NCBI RefSeq assembly: GCF_914271485.1
Contig: NZ_CAJZAG010000001.1
Location: 682,001-746,000 of the forward strand
Direction of reading: 5' to 3'
DNA length: 64,000 nt
Source: Cupriavidus pampae
GTDB lineage: Bacteria; Pseudomonadota; Gammaproteobacteria; Burkholderiales; Burkholderiaceae
Shown here: in pieces, positions 17,059 to 25,745 of the stretch
Layout of the letters: every line of letters starts with the position of its first letter
Numbering within the stretch: position 1 is the first letter of the stretch
Notes under the pieces: generated by a model
Told to the model about the DNA's origin: nothing
Seen by the model: only the letters and a program-made list of their open reading frames with translations
Database searches by the model: none
Program-made: the position numbers and the translations under genes

Positions 17059-18753
17059 TCAATCCATCGACATCGTCGCGATATCGATAAACCAGCTTTG
17101 CGGCTGCACCACGCCCTTGACCTTCTTCGAGATCGCGCGCGGGCCGACATCATGCGCGATCAGCACGAACGGCGACTCCTCGACGATGCGCGCGTGCAGC
17201 TTGGCCAGCGCGGCATCGCGACCCTTCTCGTCGAACGAGGTGCGTGCGTTCTCGATCAGCTTGTCGAACTCGGCGTTACCGAAGTAGCCCCAGTTGTTCG
17301 AGACCGGCGGTTGGGTCTTGGTGCTGACAAAGCGGACCATCGCGAAGAACGGGTCCATTGCCGCGAAGCTCACGTTGATGGCGTTGGCGCCGTGCGCGCT
17401 GGGGTCCTTAGCGCCAATGCGCCAGTTCGTGAACAGCGTGTTCCACTCCACGACGTCGAAGTCCACGTCGAAGAAGCACTCCTTGAGGTTCTGCTGCACG
17501 TACTCGTTCATCGGCAGCGGCTGCATCTGGCCCGAGCCCGATGCCGACACCTGTACCTTGACCTTGACCGGCTTGGCGGCCGAGTAGCCGGCCTCCGTCA
17601 TCAGCTTGCGCGCGGCGTTCGGGTCGTACTTGATGTCGAACTTCGGGTTGCCCCACCACGGGTTGCCCGCCTCGACGATGCCCTTGGCCTCGGCCATATA
17701 GCCGCCCAGCAGCGTCTTGAGGCCCGAGCGGTTCACGCACAGGTTGGCGGCTTCGCGCACGCGCTTGTCGAGCCACGGCGAGTTCGGCGCGAACGACAGC
17801 TGCCACGGCCACATATGCGGCTGGGCGTTGGCGTAGACCTCGAAGCCGCGGCTCTTGATCTGGGCGATGGCGTCAGGCGCCGGTGCCTCGATCCAGTCCA
17901 CCTGGCCCGACAGCAGGGCGGCGGTGCGCGCGTTGGCTTCCGGCATCGGCACCATCACGACCTTGTCGATCTTCGGTACGCGCTTCGGATCCCAGTAGCT
18001 GGCGTTCTTCGCGAGTTCCAGGCGCTCGCGCGGCACGAAGCGCGTCATCTTGAACGGGCCCGTGCCCGAGGCGTCGGCCGCGAAGGCCACCCATGCCTGC
18101 TTGCTGCGCTCGGCCGCGTCGGTCACCGACGCCGGCACGGCGGCGAGCTTCTTGTCCCATTGCGCGGGGGAAGCCATGAACAGGTTGGTGAGGTTGTACG
18201 GCAGGAACGAGTCCGGCTCCGACGTCACGAGTTCCACGGTCAGGTCGTCGATCTTCTTCGCGCTACGCAGCGTGGGCATGCGCGAGGCGGTCACGCCGAC
18301 CTGGCTCGGGTCGAACTGCTTGGCGGTCTTGTCGAGTACCTTGTTCACGTTCCACACCACGGCATCGGCGTTGAACGCGGAGCCGTCGTGGAACTTCACG
18401 CCGGGACGCAGCTTGAACGTCCACTTGGTCTTGTCCTTGTCGTCGACTTTCCACTCGGTGGCGAGGCCCGCCACCAGCAGGCTCGGGCCGTTGCTTTTGG
18501 ACAGGTCCCACGCGGTGAGGCCGTCGTACATCGGGATACCCGTGAACCGGTTACCTTCGAAGCCCTGATCGGGCTGCCCGAGCGTGCGCGGGATATCGGC
18601 GGCGGTCATGCCGATGCGCAGCGTCTTCTCCGCGGCCATGGCGGCACCGGGCAGCGCGAGCACGGAAAAGGCGAGGGCGGCTGCCGTCGTGGCTACGATC
18701 GAGCGAATACCGAAGGGGAAACCTTTTGCGTGGGAGGACGAGTGGTGGTTCAC
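17059..18753 (-). CDS. Peptide-type ABC transporter substrate-binding protein, DppA-like
   Basis: Periplasmic binding protein of 564 residues (SBP family 5). A signal peptide of about 40 residues (RSIVATTAAALAFSVLALPGAAMA) ends at AMA|AEKTLRIGM. Family segments include YDGLTAWDLS, WTFKLRPGVKFHDGSAFNADAVVWN and FKMTRFVPRERLELAKNASYW. The GTG at 18753 (VNHHSSSHAKG) has an AAGGAG ribosome site 8 bp upstream and is preferred over an ATG at 18813. It heads the operon of two permeases, two ATPases, amidase and DUF3830, and is divergent from an M20 amidohydrolase. The ligand is unknown; the enzymes around it point to an amide, peptide or N-carbamoyl compound. Confidence 0.92.
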   Translation of the reverse strand: MNHHSSSHAKGFPFGIRSIVATTAAALAFSVLALPGAAMAAEKTLRIGMTAADIPRTLGQPDQGFEGNRFTGIPMYDGLTAWDLSKSNGPSLLVAGLATEWKVDDKDKTKWTFKLRPGVKFHDGSAFNADAVVWNVNKVLDKTAKQFDPSQVGVTASRMPTLRSAKKIDDLTVELVTSEPDSFLPYNLTNLFMASPAQWDKKLAAVPASVTDAAERSKQAWVAFAADASGTGPFKMTRFVPRERLELAKNASYWDPKRVPKIDKVVMVPMPEANARTAALLSGQVDWIEAPAPDAIAQIKSRGFEVYANAQPHMWPWQLSFAPNSPWLDKRVREAANLCVNRSGLKTLLGGYMAEAKGIVEAGNPWWGNPKFDIKYDPNAARKLMTEAGYSAAKPVKVKVQVSASGSGQMQPLPMNEYVQQNLKECFFDVDFDVVEWNTLFTNWRIGAKDPSAHGANAINVSFAAMDPFFAMVRFVSTKTQPPVSNNWGYFGNAEFDKLIENARTSFDEKGRDAALAKLHARIVEESPFVLIAHDVGPRAISKKVKGVVQPQSWFIDIATMSMD

Positions 18754-18898
18754 AGGCAGAGCTCCTTGAGGGTGGGGAAGGGCGTGCCTTGGAGCTAGCA
18801 AGTCATGTGCCACCGTGCGCTGGGTCGCTTGTTTTCAGATGGTCTGCTTCTTGCTGACTGCGAACCCACACTCGCACTCATCGACACAGAGAACTCAC

Positions 18899-20146
18899 AT
18901 GGACACGCTTCACACCCCCCGCATCAACGGCGCACGACTGTGGCAATCGCTGATGGACCTCGGCGCGCTCGGCGCCACGCCCAAGGGCGGCGTCTGCCGC
19001 ATCGCGTTGACCGAAGAGGACAAGCTCGGCCGCGATCTGGTGGTGCGCTGGTGCCGCGAGGCGGGCCTCGACGTGCGCGTCGACGAGATCGGCAATGTGT
19101 TTGCGCGTCGCGCGGGCAGCGATCCGACCGCGCGCGCGGTGGCCACCGGCAGCCACATCGACACGCAGCCATCGGGCGGCAAGTTCGACGGCAACTTCGG
19201 TGTGCTGGCCGGGCTCGAGGTCATGCGCACGCTCAATGATCTGGGCGTGGTCACGCGCGCGCCGCTCGAGGTCGCGATCTGGACCAACGAGGAAGGCACG
19301 CGCTTTACGCCCGTGATGATGGGCTCGGGCGTGTTCGCCGGCGTGTTCGAGGCGGGCTTCGCGTGCGAGCAGGCCGACCGTGCCGGCGTCACCGTGGGCG
19401 CGGCACTCGACGCAATCGGCTATCGCGGCGCGCAGCCAGCTGGCGAGGTCCCGGGCGGCATGTTTGCCGCGTATTTCGAGGCCCATATCGAGCAGGGTCC
19501 GGTGCTGGAGGCCGCGGGCCTGCCGATCGGCGTGGTTTCAGGCGCGCTGGGGCAGCAGTGGTACGACGTGGTGGTCACCGGCCAGGACGCGCACGCCGGC
19601 CCCACGCCACTGGCCCTGCGCCACGACGCGATGCTGGCCACGGCGCGCATGATCGAAGCCGTCAACCGCATCGCGCGCGATGAGGCCCCCCACGGCCGCG
19701 GCACGGTCGGCTACGTCGAGGTCACGCCCAATTCGCGCAATGTGATTCCGGGGCGTGTGGACTTTGCGGTGGACTTTCGCAACCTGTCGCAGGACGGGCT
19801 CGACCGCATGGACGCGGCCATGCGCGCGGCGTTCGCGGGCATCGCCGATGCGGCGGCCGTGCAGGTGGAAATCCGTCAGGTGGTGAAGTTCGAACCGTGC
19901 GTGTTTGCGGCGGAATGCGTGAACGCGGTCCGCCGCGCCGCGGACCTGCTGGGCTTGCCCAACATGGAAGTGGTCAGCGGCGCGGGCCACGACGCGGTGT
20001 ACGTCGCGCAGCGCGCGCCCACGGGCATGATCTTCGTGCCGTGCAAGGACGGCATCAGCCACAACGAGCTGGAGGACGCGCTACCGGAACACATCGAGGC
20101 CGGCGCCAACGTGCTGCTGCAGGCGATGCTGAGCGTGGCCGGCTAA
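18899..20146 (+). CDS. M20-family amidohydrolase, hydantoinase/carbamoylase type
   Basis: Cytoplasmic binuclear-metal hydrolase of 415 residues, related to N-carbamoyl-L-amino-acid hydrolase and beta-ureidopropionase. Motifs are ATGSHIDTQPSGGKFDGNFG (metal ligands, near residue 83), IWTNEEGTRF (near 125), EAHIEQGPVLE (near 190), GQDAHAGPTPLALRHDA (dimer and substrate region), NVIPGRVDFAVDFR and GAGHDAVYVAQ (near 360). The ATG at 18899 gives MDTLHTPRINGARLW; an upstream in-frame ATG at 18815 has no family similarity. It is divergent from the binding-protein gene across 145 bp, so the transporter may supply its substrate. It converges on the IclR regulator. Confidence 0.9.
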   Translation: MDTLHTPRINGARLWQSLMDLGALGATPKGGVCRIALTEEDKLGRDLVVRWCREAGLDVRVDEIGNVFARRAGSDPTARAVATGSHIDTQPSGGKFDGNFGVLAGLEVMRTLNDLGVVTRAPLEVAIWTNEEGTRFTPVMMGSGVFAGVFEAGFACEQADRAGVTVGAALDAIGYRGAQPAGEVPGGMFAAYFEAHIEQGPVLEAAGLPIGVVSGALGQQWYDVVVTGQDAHAGPTPLALRHDAMLATARMIEAVNRIARDEAPHGRGTVGYVEVTPNSRNVIPGRVDFAVDFRNLSQDGLDRMDAAMRAAFAGIADAAAVQVEIRQVVKFEPCVFAAECVNAVRRAADLLGLPNMEVVSGAGHDAVYVAQRAPTGMIFVPCKDGISHNELEDALPEHIEAGANVLLQAMLSVAG

Positions 20147-20169
20147 CTGGCTGAGGGGGCGCTGCCCCC

Positions 20170-20940
20170 TCAATGTCCAATCGACCGAGAAATCGCCCAC
20201 GCACACTCCACCACCAACGGCCCCAGCTTCCGCTGCGCCTCCTCCATCGTCCACCGGCTCACCGGTGGCGACACATGCACCGCCCCCACCGCAATCCCCT
20301 GGCTGTTCACGATCGGTGCCCCCACGCCCATATCGCCAAGAAACAGCTCCTCCTCATTGCAGGCATACCCCACCGTGCGACACGCCGCCACGCGCGTGAA
20401 GATCGCATCCACGTCAGTCAACGTAGCCGGCGTGCGCGCCGCGCGCGCGGAGCGCTCGAGCATCTCGCGCGCCTGCGCATCAGGCAGCGTGCTCAGATAC
20501 GCGCGGCCCGAGCTCGTGCAGTACATCGGAATCCGCATCCCCACCGGCGTCAGCACTGGCATATGTTTGGCGGTCATCAACTGCGCAACGTAGACCATAT
20601 CGAGCCCCACCGGCTCAGTGAGATTGGCCGTCTCCCCGCTGGCATTCGCGAGCTGCGACAAATAGGGGCTGGCAATCGGGATCAGCGAATCGGCGGCAAG
20701 GTAGTTGTAGCCGATCTCCATCACCTTCGGCGTCAGGCGGAAACGCCGTGTCTGCGGATGCTTGTCGACGTAGCCAAGCTGCTCCAGCGTATGCACGGTC
20801 CGCTGCGCGGAGCTTTTGGTCATGCCGGTCAGCGTCGCGAGTTCCCCGAGCGTGAGCGTGCGATGGACGGCGGTGAACGCGCGCAATGCCTCCAGGCCTT
20901 TTTCGAGCGATTGGTTGAACAACGGATCGGGCGAGACCAT
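20170..20940 (-). CDS. IclR-family transcriptional regulator
   Basis: DNA-binding regulator of 256 residues. The winged helix is SLEKGLEALRAFTAVHRTLTLGELATLTGMTKSSAQRTVHTLEQLGYVDK (about residues 10-60), followed by the IclR effector domain with PMYCTSSGRAYLS and GYACNEEELFLGDMGVGAPI. The ATG at 20940 (MVSPDPLFNQSLEKG) is chosen; a longer in-frame start at 21084 would run across the intergenic region. It is divergent from the GntR gene across 238 bp that holds a 17-bp palindrome at 21023. Target genes are inferred to be the flanking catabolic and transport genes. Confidence 0.92.
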   Translation of the reverse strand: MVSPDPLFNQSLEKGLEALRAFTAVHRTLTLGELATLTGMTKSSAQRTVHTLEQLGYVDKHPQTRRFRLTPKVMEIGYNYLAADSLIPIASPYLSQLANASGETANLTEPVGLDMVYVAQLMTAKHMPVLTPVGMRIPMYCTSSGRAYLSTLPDAQAREMLERSARAARTPATLTDVDAIFTRVAACRTVGYACNEEELFLGDMGVGAPIVNSQGIAVGAVHVSPPVSRWTMEEAQRKLGPLVVECAWAISRSIGH

Positions 20941-21022
20941 GAGAATCAATGAAAGGGTTGAGCGAGCACCATCGTCGTGACAGCTGCACCACGATGAGCG
21001 TGTATTGCACCAAGATATGCAT

Positions 21023-21039
21023 GTATCGATCATCGATAC
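21023..21039. promoter_or_regulatory. 17-bp palindrome, candidate IclR operator
   Basis: GTATCGAT, one central base, ATCGATAC: perfect 8-bp arms. It lies 82 bp upstream of the IclR gene start in the IclR/GntR intergenic region. IclR proteins bind palindromes of this size and commonly repress their own genes, so an operator is the simplest reading; this is inference. Confidence 0.5.
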
Positions 21040-21124
21040 GAACGTAACGCGCCAATGATACCGGCTCTGCGAGTGCAATAACAAAATTTGGCGTAAACCC
21101 TAATAAATCAGCGTCTTGCGTACA

Positions 21125-21148
21125 GTGAAATATCACACTAGTATCACA
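21125..21148. promoter_or_regulatory. TATCACA repeats, candidate GntR operator region
   Basis: A GTGA-AATA-TCAC inverted repeat (21125-21136) overlaps the first of two TATCACA direct repeats starting 11 bp apart (21131 and 21142), i.e. one helical turn. The element is 31-54 bp upstream of the GntR start codon, where an autoregulatory site would sit. Confidence 0.4.
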
Positions 21149-21178
21149 ACAACTTAAGTCATCCCGACAGCGATATTC

Positions 21179-21883
21179 ATGACGCGATCCATCCGACTTG
21201 TGGCCAACGACCCCGCAGACGAACCTCGCCTGCCGCTGACGCCCGCGCAAAGCGGCGCGGCGCTGCGCGAGCAGGCGTACTTCGAGATCAAGCGCCGCAT
21301 CATCGCGTGCGAGTTCCGCCCCGGCGAGCCGCTCAACGAGGCGCAGGTCGCCACGTTGCTCAATATCGGCCGCACGCCGGTCCATCAGGCGCTGCACCGG
21401 CTCGAGGTGGAAGGGCTGGTCCAGATCCTGCCGCGCAAGGGCATCCTCGTCACGCCGCTGTCGCTGAACGACGTGCTCGACATGATCGAAGTCCGCGCGA
21501 CCAACGAGGTGCTGTGCGCCACGCTGGCCTGCGAGCGTGGGCACGACAGCGACTTCAAGGCTATGCGCGATATCGTGGACCGCTCGCCGGACCTGATCGC
21601 GCGCCGCGACATCCCCGCGCTGGCCTCGCTGGACCTCAAATTCCATACCGCCATGTCGGCCGCCTCGCGCAATCGCGTGCTGGCCGACCTGCTGCGCAGC
21701 CTGCACGAGAAGCAGGCGCGCTTCTGGTTCCTCTCGCTGTCCGACCCGCAGCACCTCGAGAACGTCTACCAGGAACACCTGGAGATCGTGGACGGGCTCG
21801 AACGCCGGGACATCCCGGCCGTGCGCGAGGCCATCCGCGAACACATCGACGAATTCCGGAAGAACATCATCCGGACACTCTGA
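21179..21883 (+). CDS. GntR-family (FadR subfamily) transcriptional regulator
   Basis: Regulator of 234 residues. The N-terminal winged helix is EQAYFEIKRRIIACEFRPGEPLNEAQVATLLNIGRTPVHQALHRLEVEGLVQ (about residues 30-80), and the C-terminal all-helical FCD effector domain has LDLKFHTAMSAASRNRVL and the late DEFRKNIIRTL helix. FCD domains bind small organic acids, often with a metal. It starts a plus-strand run with DUF2848 (32 bp gap), amidase and an MFS transporter, and is probably their local regulator. The effector is not predictable. Confidence 0.92.
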   Translation: MTRSIRLVANDPADEPRLPLTPAQSGAALREQAYFEIKRRIIACEFRPGEPLNEAQVATLLNIGRTPVHQALHRLEVEGLVQILPRKGILVTPLSLNDVLDMIEVRATNEVLCATLACERGHDSDFKAMRDIVDRSPDLIARRDIPALASLDLKFHTAMSAASRNRVLADLLRSLHEKQARFWFLSLSDPQHLENVYQEHLEIVDGLERRDIPAVREAIREHIDEFRKNIIRTL

Positions 21884-21915
21884 AGCCTCAACTCTCTCGC
21901 AACAGGATTTACGCA

Positions 21916-22593
21916 ATGCCGACACTGCAATTCCAGGTAGCCGGCGGGGGCCCGCTCGCCCTCGACATCGAACGACTGATCATCGCCGGCTGGACCGGTC
22001 GCGACGCCGACGCGGTGCAGCACCACATCAAGGAACTCCAGGACATCGGCGTCAAGCCGCCGTCGACCGTGCCGTGCTTCTACCCGCTGGCCGCCTCGCT
22101 GCTGACCACCAGCGATGTCCTCGAAGTGCCGCGCGACGACTCGTCGGGCGAGACCGAATTCGTGCTGCTGCAAAGCCAGGACGCGCTGTATATCGGTATC
22201 GGCTCCGACCATACCGATCGCAAGGTCGAGGCGTACGACGTCACGGTCTCGAAGCAGATGTGCGGCAAGCCCGTGGGTCGCGAAGTGTGGCGCTTCGACG
22301 AGGTGGCCGATCACTGGGACAGCCTCGAAATGCGCTGCTGGCGCGTGCGCGACGGCGACCGCGCGCTGTATCAGGAAGGCAAGGTCACGCGACTGCTCGA
22401 CCCGCGCGATCTGGTGCAACGCCTGACCGGCGAAGACGCGCTGCCCCCGGGCACGGCGATGTTCTGCGGCACGCAGGCCGTGATCGGCGAACTGGGCCAC
22501 GGCGAAGCCTTCGAGGTGGAGCTGCATGATCCGGTGCGCAATCGCACGCTGCGTCACGCGTATCGCGTGGAGAGCCTCGCCGTCGCGCCTTAA
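21916..22593 (+). CDS. DUF2848 family protein
   Basis: A 225-residue soluble protein. Segments matching DUF2848 as I know it are IERLIIAGWTGRDADAVQHHIKELQDIGV, PSTVPCFYPLAASLLT, SSGETEFVLLQ, YIGIGSDHTDRKVEAYDVTVSKQMC and GTAMFCGTQAVIGEL. The repeated acidic and histidine residues (GSDHTDR) could bind a metal, but no catalytic activity is established for the family. The organisation GntR-DUF2848-amidase-MFS suggests it processes the amidase product or substrate. Start ATG 21916 follows the GntR stop by 32 bp; a longer in-frame start lies inside the GntR gene and is rejected. Confidence 0.88.
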   Translation: MPTLQFQVAGGGPLALDIERLIIAGWTGRDADAVQHHIKELQDIGVKPPSTVPCFYPLAASLLTTSDVLEVPRDDSSGETEFVLLQSQDALYIGIGSDHTDRKVEAYDVTVSKQMCGKPVGREVWRFDEVADHWDSLEMRCWRVRDGDRALYQEGKVTRLLDPRDLVQRLTGEDALPPGTAMFCGTQAVIGELGHGEAFEVELHDPVRNRTLRHAYRVESLAVAP

Positions 22594-22671
22594 GCGACAC
22601 GCCAGCACACGGCACACCGAAGCTACACAGGGCTCGATCAGGGAACCCACACGGAACCACACAGGAACGAC

Positions 22672-23991
22672 ATGGACCACACGTCAACGATCGCCGCGCT
22701 CGCGGCCGAACTCGCGGCTGGCCGTACCAGCAGCGTCGCACTGACCGAAGCCGCGCTCGCGCGCATCGCGCGGCATCAGCAGGCCGGCGGCACCGCCTTT
22801 ATGCAGGTGGATGCCGAGGGCGCGCTGGCCGCGGCCCGCGCGGCCGATCAGGCGCGCGTGGCGGGCCTCGTAGCTTCGCCGCTGGCAGGCCTGCCGGTCT
22901 CGATCAAGGATCTGTTCGACGTGCGGGGCCAGGTCACGCATTCGGGCTCGAAGGCGCTGACCGGTGCGCCCGCCACCGCTGACGCGACGGCCGTGGCGCG
23001 CCTGCGTGCCGCTGGCGCGGTGCTGATCGGCCGTACCAATATGAGCGAGTTCGCGTTCTCGGGTCTCGGTCTCAATCCGCACTACGGTACGCCGCGCACG
23101 CCGCTCGACCCCGAGCGCATCGCCGGCGGCTCCACTTCGGGCGGCGCAGTGAGCGTGGCCGAGGGCATGGCCGTGGCCGCGCTCGGCACCGACACCGGTG
23201 GTTCCATCCGCATCCCGTCCGCGTTCTGCGGCCTGACCGGCTTCAAGCCTACCGCGCGGCGTGTGCCGCTCGACGGCGCGGTGCCGCTGTCGACATCGCT
23301 CGACTCGGCCGGCCCGCTCGCGCGGTCGGTGGCCTGCTGCGCGGCCGTCGATGCGGTGCTGTCGGGCGAAACGCTCGACACGCGGCCGGCAACGCTGGCC
23401 GGCCTGCGCCTGTACGTGACGCGCGATTTCGTGTTCGACGGCGTCGATGACGACGTGGCCAAGGCCTTCGACGCTACGGTCGCCAAGCTGTCGTCGCTGG
23501 GCGCGCAGATCGTGCCGTTCGACTTCGCGGCGCTGCGCAAGCTGCCTGAGATCAACGCGGCCGGTGGCCTGACCGCAGCGGAAGCATGGACGTGGCATCG
23601 CACGTTGCTGGCAGAGCGTGGCGATCAGTACGACCCGCGTGTGGCCATGCGTATCCGTCGCGGCGAGAAGCTCAGCGCCACCGACTATATCGAGCTGCTG
23701 GCCGCGCGTCGCGCGATGCAGGCCGAGGCGGCTTACCTTTTGCGCGACGCCGACGCATGGCTGATGCCGTCCGTCGCGATCCGCCCGCCGCGCGTCGATG
23801 CGCTGCAGACCGACGAGGCGTTCTTCGCCACGAACGGCCTCGTGCTGCGCAACGCCAGCGTGATCAACTTCCTCGACGGTTGCGCCGCCTCGCTGCCGCT
23901 GGGGCAGGGCATTGGTCTGGGCGTGTGCGGCCTGCATGGGCAGGATGCACGCGTGCTGCAGGTGGCTGGCGCCATCGAGGCCGCGCTGTAA
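22672..23991 (+). CDS. Amidase-signature family hydrolase
   Basis: Second amidase of the window, 439 residues. The catalytic triad is Lys79 (LPVSIKDLFDV), Ser154 (AGGSTSGGAVSVAEG) and Ser178 (GTDTGGSIRIPSAFCG), again with 24 residues between serines. It has the full-length amidase fold, including the C-terminal region GCAASLPLGQGIGLGVCGLHGQD. It is only distantly similar to the other amidase in the window, so the two were not made by recent duplication. It sits between the DUF2848 gene (78 bp gap) and the MFS transporter gene (103 bp gap). Confidence 0.92.
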   Translation: MDHTSTIAALAAELAAGRTSSVALTEAALARIARHQQAGGTAFMQVDAEGALAAARAADQARVAGLVASPLAGLPVSIKDLFDVRGQVTHSGSKALTGAPATADATAVARLRAAGAVLIGRTNMSEFAFSGLGLNPHYGTPRTPLDPERIAGGSTSGGAVSVAEGMAVAALGTDTGGSIRIPSAFCGLTGFKPTARRVPLDGAVPLSTSLDSAGPLARSVACCAAVDAVLSGETLDTRPATLAGLRLYVTRDFVFDGVDDDVAKAFDATVAKLSSLGAQIVPFDFAALRKLPEINAAGGLTAAEAWTWHRTLLAERGDQYDPRVAMRIRRGEKLSATDYIELLAARRAMQAEAAYLLRDADAWLMPSVAIRPPRVDALQTDEAFFATNGLVLRNASVINFLDGCAASLPLGQGIGLGVCGLHGQDARVLQVAGAIEAAL

Positions 23992-24094
23992 ACAGTCGTT
24001 CCCGCAACGCTCCAGCACAGCGTTCGCCATCTATCGCCCGAGGGCTGCGCCAACGTAGCGCAGCCCCGTGTACCACAGCCAAGGAGTAGAACCG

Positions 24095-25420
24095 ATGTCT
24101 TCCACGTTAGCCGGCGCCCCGGGCGTCGTCGAAGGGTTGCCGCCCGCCGAACTTACCCGGCAGCGCAACGATGCGTACCGCAAGATCACGCTGCGCCTGA
24201 TTCCGTTCCTCGTCTTTCTGTTCATCCTCGCGTGGATCGACCGCGTCAACGTCGGTTTCGCCAAGCTCCAGATGCTGCAGGACCTGCAGTTCAGCGAGGC
24301 CGTCTATGGCTTCGGCGCGGGCATCTTCTTCATCGGCTACTTTCTGTTCGAAGTGCCGAGCAACCTGCTGCTCGAAAAGATCGGCGCGCGCAAGACGCTC
24401 GCGCGCATCACCATCCTGTGGGGCCTGGCCTCGATGGCGATGATCTACGTCAGCACGCCCATGCAGTTCTACGCGCTGCGCTTTCTGCTCGGCATCTTTG
24501 AAGCGGGCTTTTTCCCGGGCGTGGTGCTGTACCTCACGTACTGGTTCCCGGCCGAGCGCCGCGCGCGCATCAACGGGTTGTTTATGACGTCGTTCGCGAT
24601 CGCGGGCGTGATCGGCGGCCCGCTGGCTGGCTTCATCATGACCACGATGGACAATGTCGATGGCCTCGCCAACTGGCAATGGCTGTTCGTGATCGAGGGC
24701 ATTCCGTCGGTGCTCGCGGGTATCGCGGTGCTGATGTACCTGCCGGAGAAGCCGGTCAACGCGAAGTGGCTGTCGCCCGCGGAGCAGGCCCTGGTCACGC
24801 GCGACGTGGAAGCCGAGGCACGCGATCCGGGCAAGCATTCGTCGCTGCGCGATGCGTTTGCCAACTCGCGGGTGTGGATCTGCGCGGCCATCTACTTCTG
24901 CGTGGTCAGCGGCAACGCGACCATCGCGTTCTGGTCGCCGTCGATCATCAAGGAGCTCGGCGTCAAGGGCAACCTGCAGATCGGCCTGATCTCGGCGATT
25001 CCGTTTATCGCTGGCACCATTGCCATGGTGCTCAACGGCATCCACTCGGACCGCACGGGCGAACGTCGCATGCATGTCGCGCTGGCCACGCTGCTGGCCG
25101 CCGTGGGCCTGACGCTGACTGGCATGTTCCTGCAAAGCGCGACGCTGGCGCTGTGCGCGCTGACCATCGCCTCGATCGGCATCCTGGCCGCATTCCCGGT
25201 GTTCTGGTCGCTGCCGTCGGCGTTCCTGGCCGGCACCGCGGCAGCGGGCGGCATCGCGCTGATCAACTCGATCGGCAATCTGGCTGGCTTCGTCGCGCCG
25301 TACATGATCGGCTGGTTCAAGACCACCACGGGCCAACTGTCCTCGGGCCTGTATTTCGTGGCCGCGCTGGAGGCCTGCGCGACGGTGCTGGTGCTCGCGT
25401 TTATCCGCGTGAAACGCTGA
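24095..25420 (+). CDS. MFS transporter, anion:cation symporter (ACS) type
   Basis: Inner-membrane importer of 441 residues with 12 predicted helices. It has the ACS-subfamily opening FLVFLFILAWIDRVNVGFAKLQM, then FEVPSNLLLEKIGARKTLARI (motif A-like loop), GIFEAGFFPGVVLYLTYWFPAERRARINGLF and the second-half GNLAGFVAPYMIGWFKTTTG. This subfamily takes up organic anions such as tartrate, glucarate, phthalate or allantoate. The ATG at 24095 has an AAGGAG ribosome site. It would supply the substrate of the DUF2848/amidase pair. Confidence 0.92.
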   Translation: MSSTLAGAPGVVEGLPPAELTRQRNDAYRKITLRLIPFLVFLFILAWIDRVNVGFAKLQMLQDLQFSEAVYGFGAGIFFIGYFLFEVPSNLLLEKIGARKTLARITILWGLASMAMIYVSTPMQFYALRFLLGIFEAGFFPGVVLYLTYWFPAERRARINGLFMTSFAIAGVIGGPLAGFIMTTMDNVDGLANWQWLFVIEGIPSVLAGIAVLMYLPEKPVNAKWLSPAEQALVTRDVEAEARDPGKHSSLRDAFANSRVWICAAIYFCVVSGNATIAFWSPSIIKELGVKGNLQIGLISAIPFIAGTIAMVLNGIHSDRTGERRMHVALATLLAAVGLTLTGMFLQSATLALCALTIASIGILAAFPVFWSLPSAFLAGTAAAGGIALINSIGNLAGFVAPYMIGWFKTTTGQLSSGLYFVAALEACATVLVLAFIRVKR

Positions 25421-25446
25421 GCCACAAGCCTAAGCAACAGTGATCG

Positions 25447-25471
25447 GGGAGGGGGGCTGGATTCCCCTCCC
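25447..25471. repeat. GGGAGGGG hairpin after the MFS gene
   Basis: GGGAGGGG and CCCCTCCC form an 8-bp stem over a 9-base loop, 26 bp after the MFS stop and 66 bp before tRNA-Leu. No T-tract follows. It is the third member of the CCCTCTCCC-type hairpin family in the window and may also end the catabolic transcript. Confidence 0.55.
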
Positions 25472-25536
25472 GCGTTGCGCTACAATCCGCAGCCTTGTTT
25501 TGCGGCGATGCAATACGCCACAACGACATAAGGACC

Positions 25537-25623
25537 GCGAGGGTGGCGAAATTGGTAGACGCACCAGGTTTAGGTCCTGACGCCAGCAATGGTGTAGGGG
25601 TTCGAGTCCCCTCCCTCGCACCA
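25537..25623 (+). tRNA. tRNA-Leu (anticodon TAG)
   Basis: Complete class II tRNA of 87 bases. The acceptor stem GCGAGGG pairs with CCCTCGC, the anticodon loop is TTTAGGT with anticodon TAG, a long variable arm with CGCCA...TGGTG character follows, and the T-loop is TTCGAGT. CCA is encoded. A TACAAT -10-like hexamer lies at 25481-25486, but I see no good -35. No integrase or attachment repeat is next to it. Confidence 0.97.
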
Positions 25624-25745
25624 AATCCTTCCTGCATTCCCGTCTTTTGCCGCCCTGTCTCCACGCGGGAGGGGTGCGCTCACGAACATTCCGTTGCGCC
25701 GAATTGCGGTAACGTTACGTTTGTCTCTTTTTCCTGAGCCCGACC

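Noticed and set aside
25537..25623. tRNA-Leu as an integration site
   Set aside because: No integrase, no repeated 3' tRNA segment downstream, and ordinary core genes on the right side.
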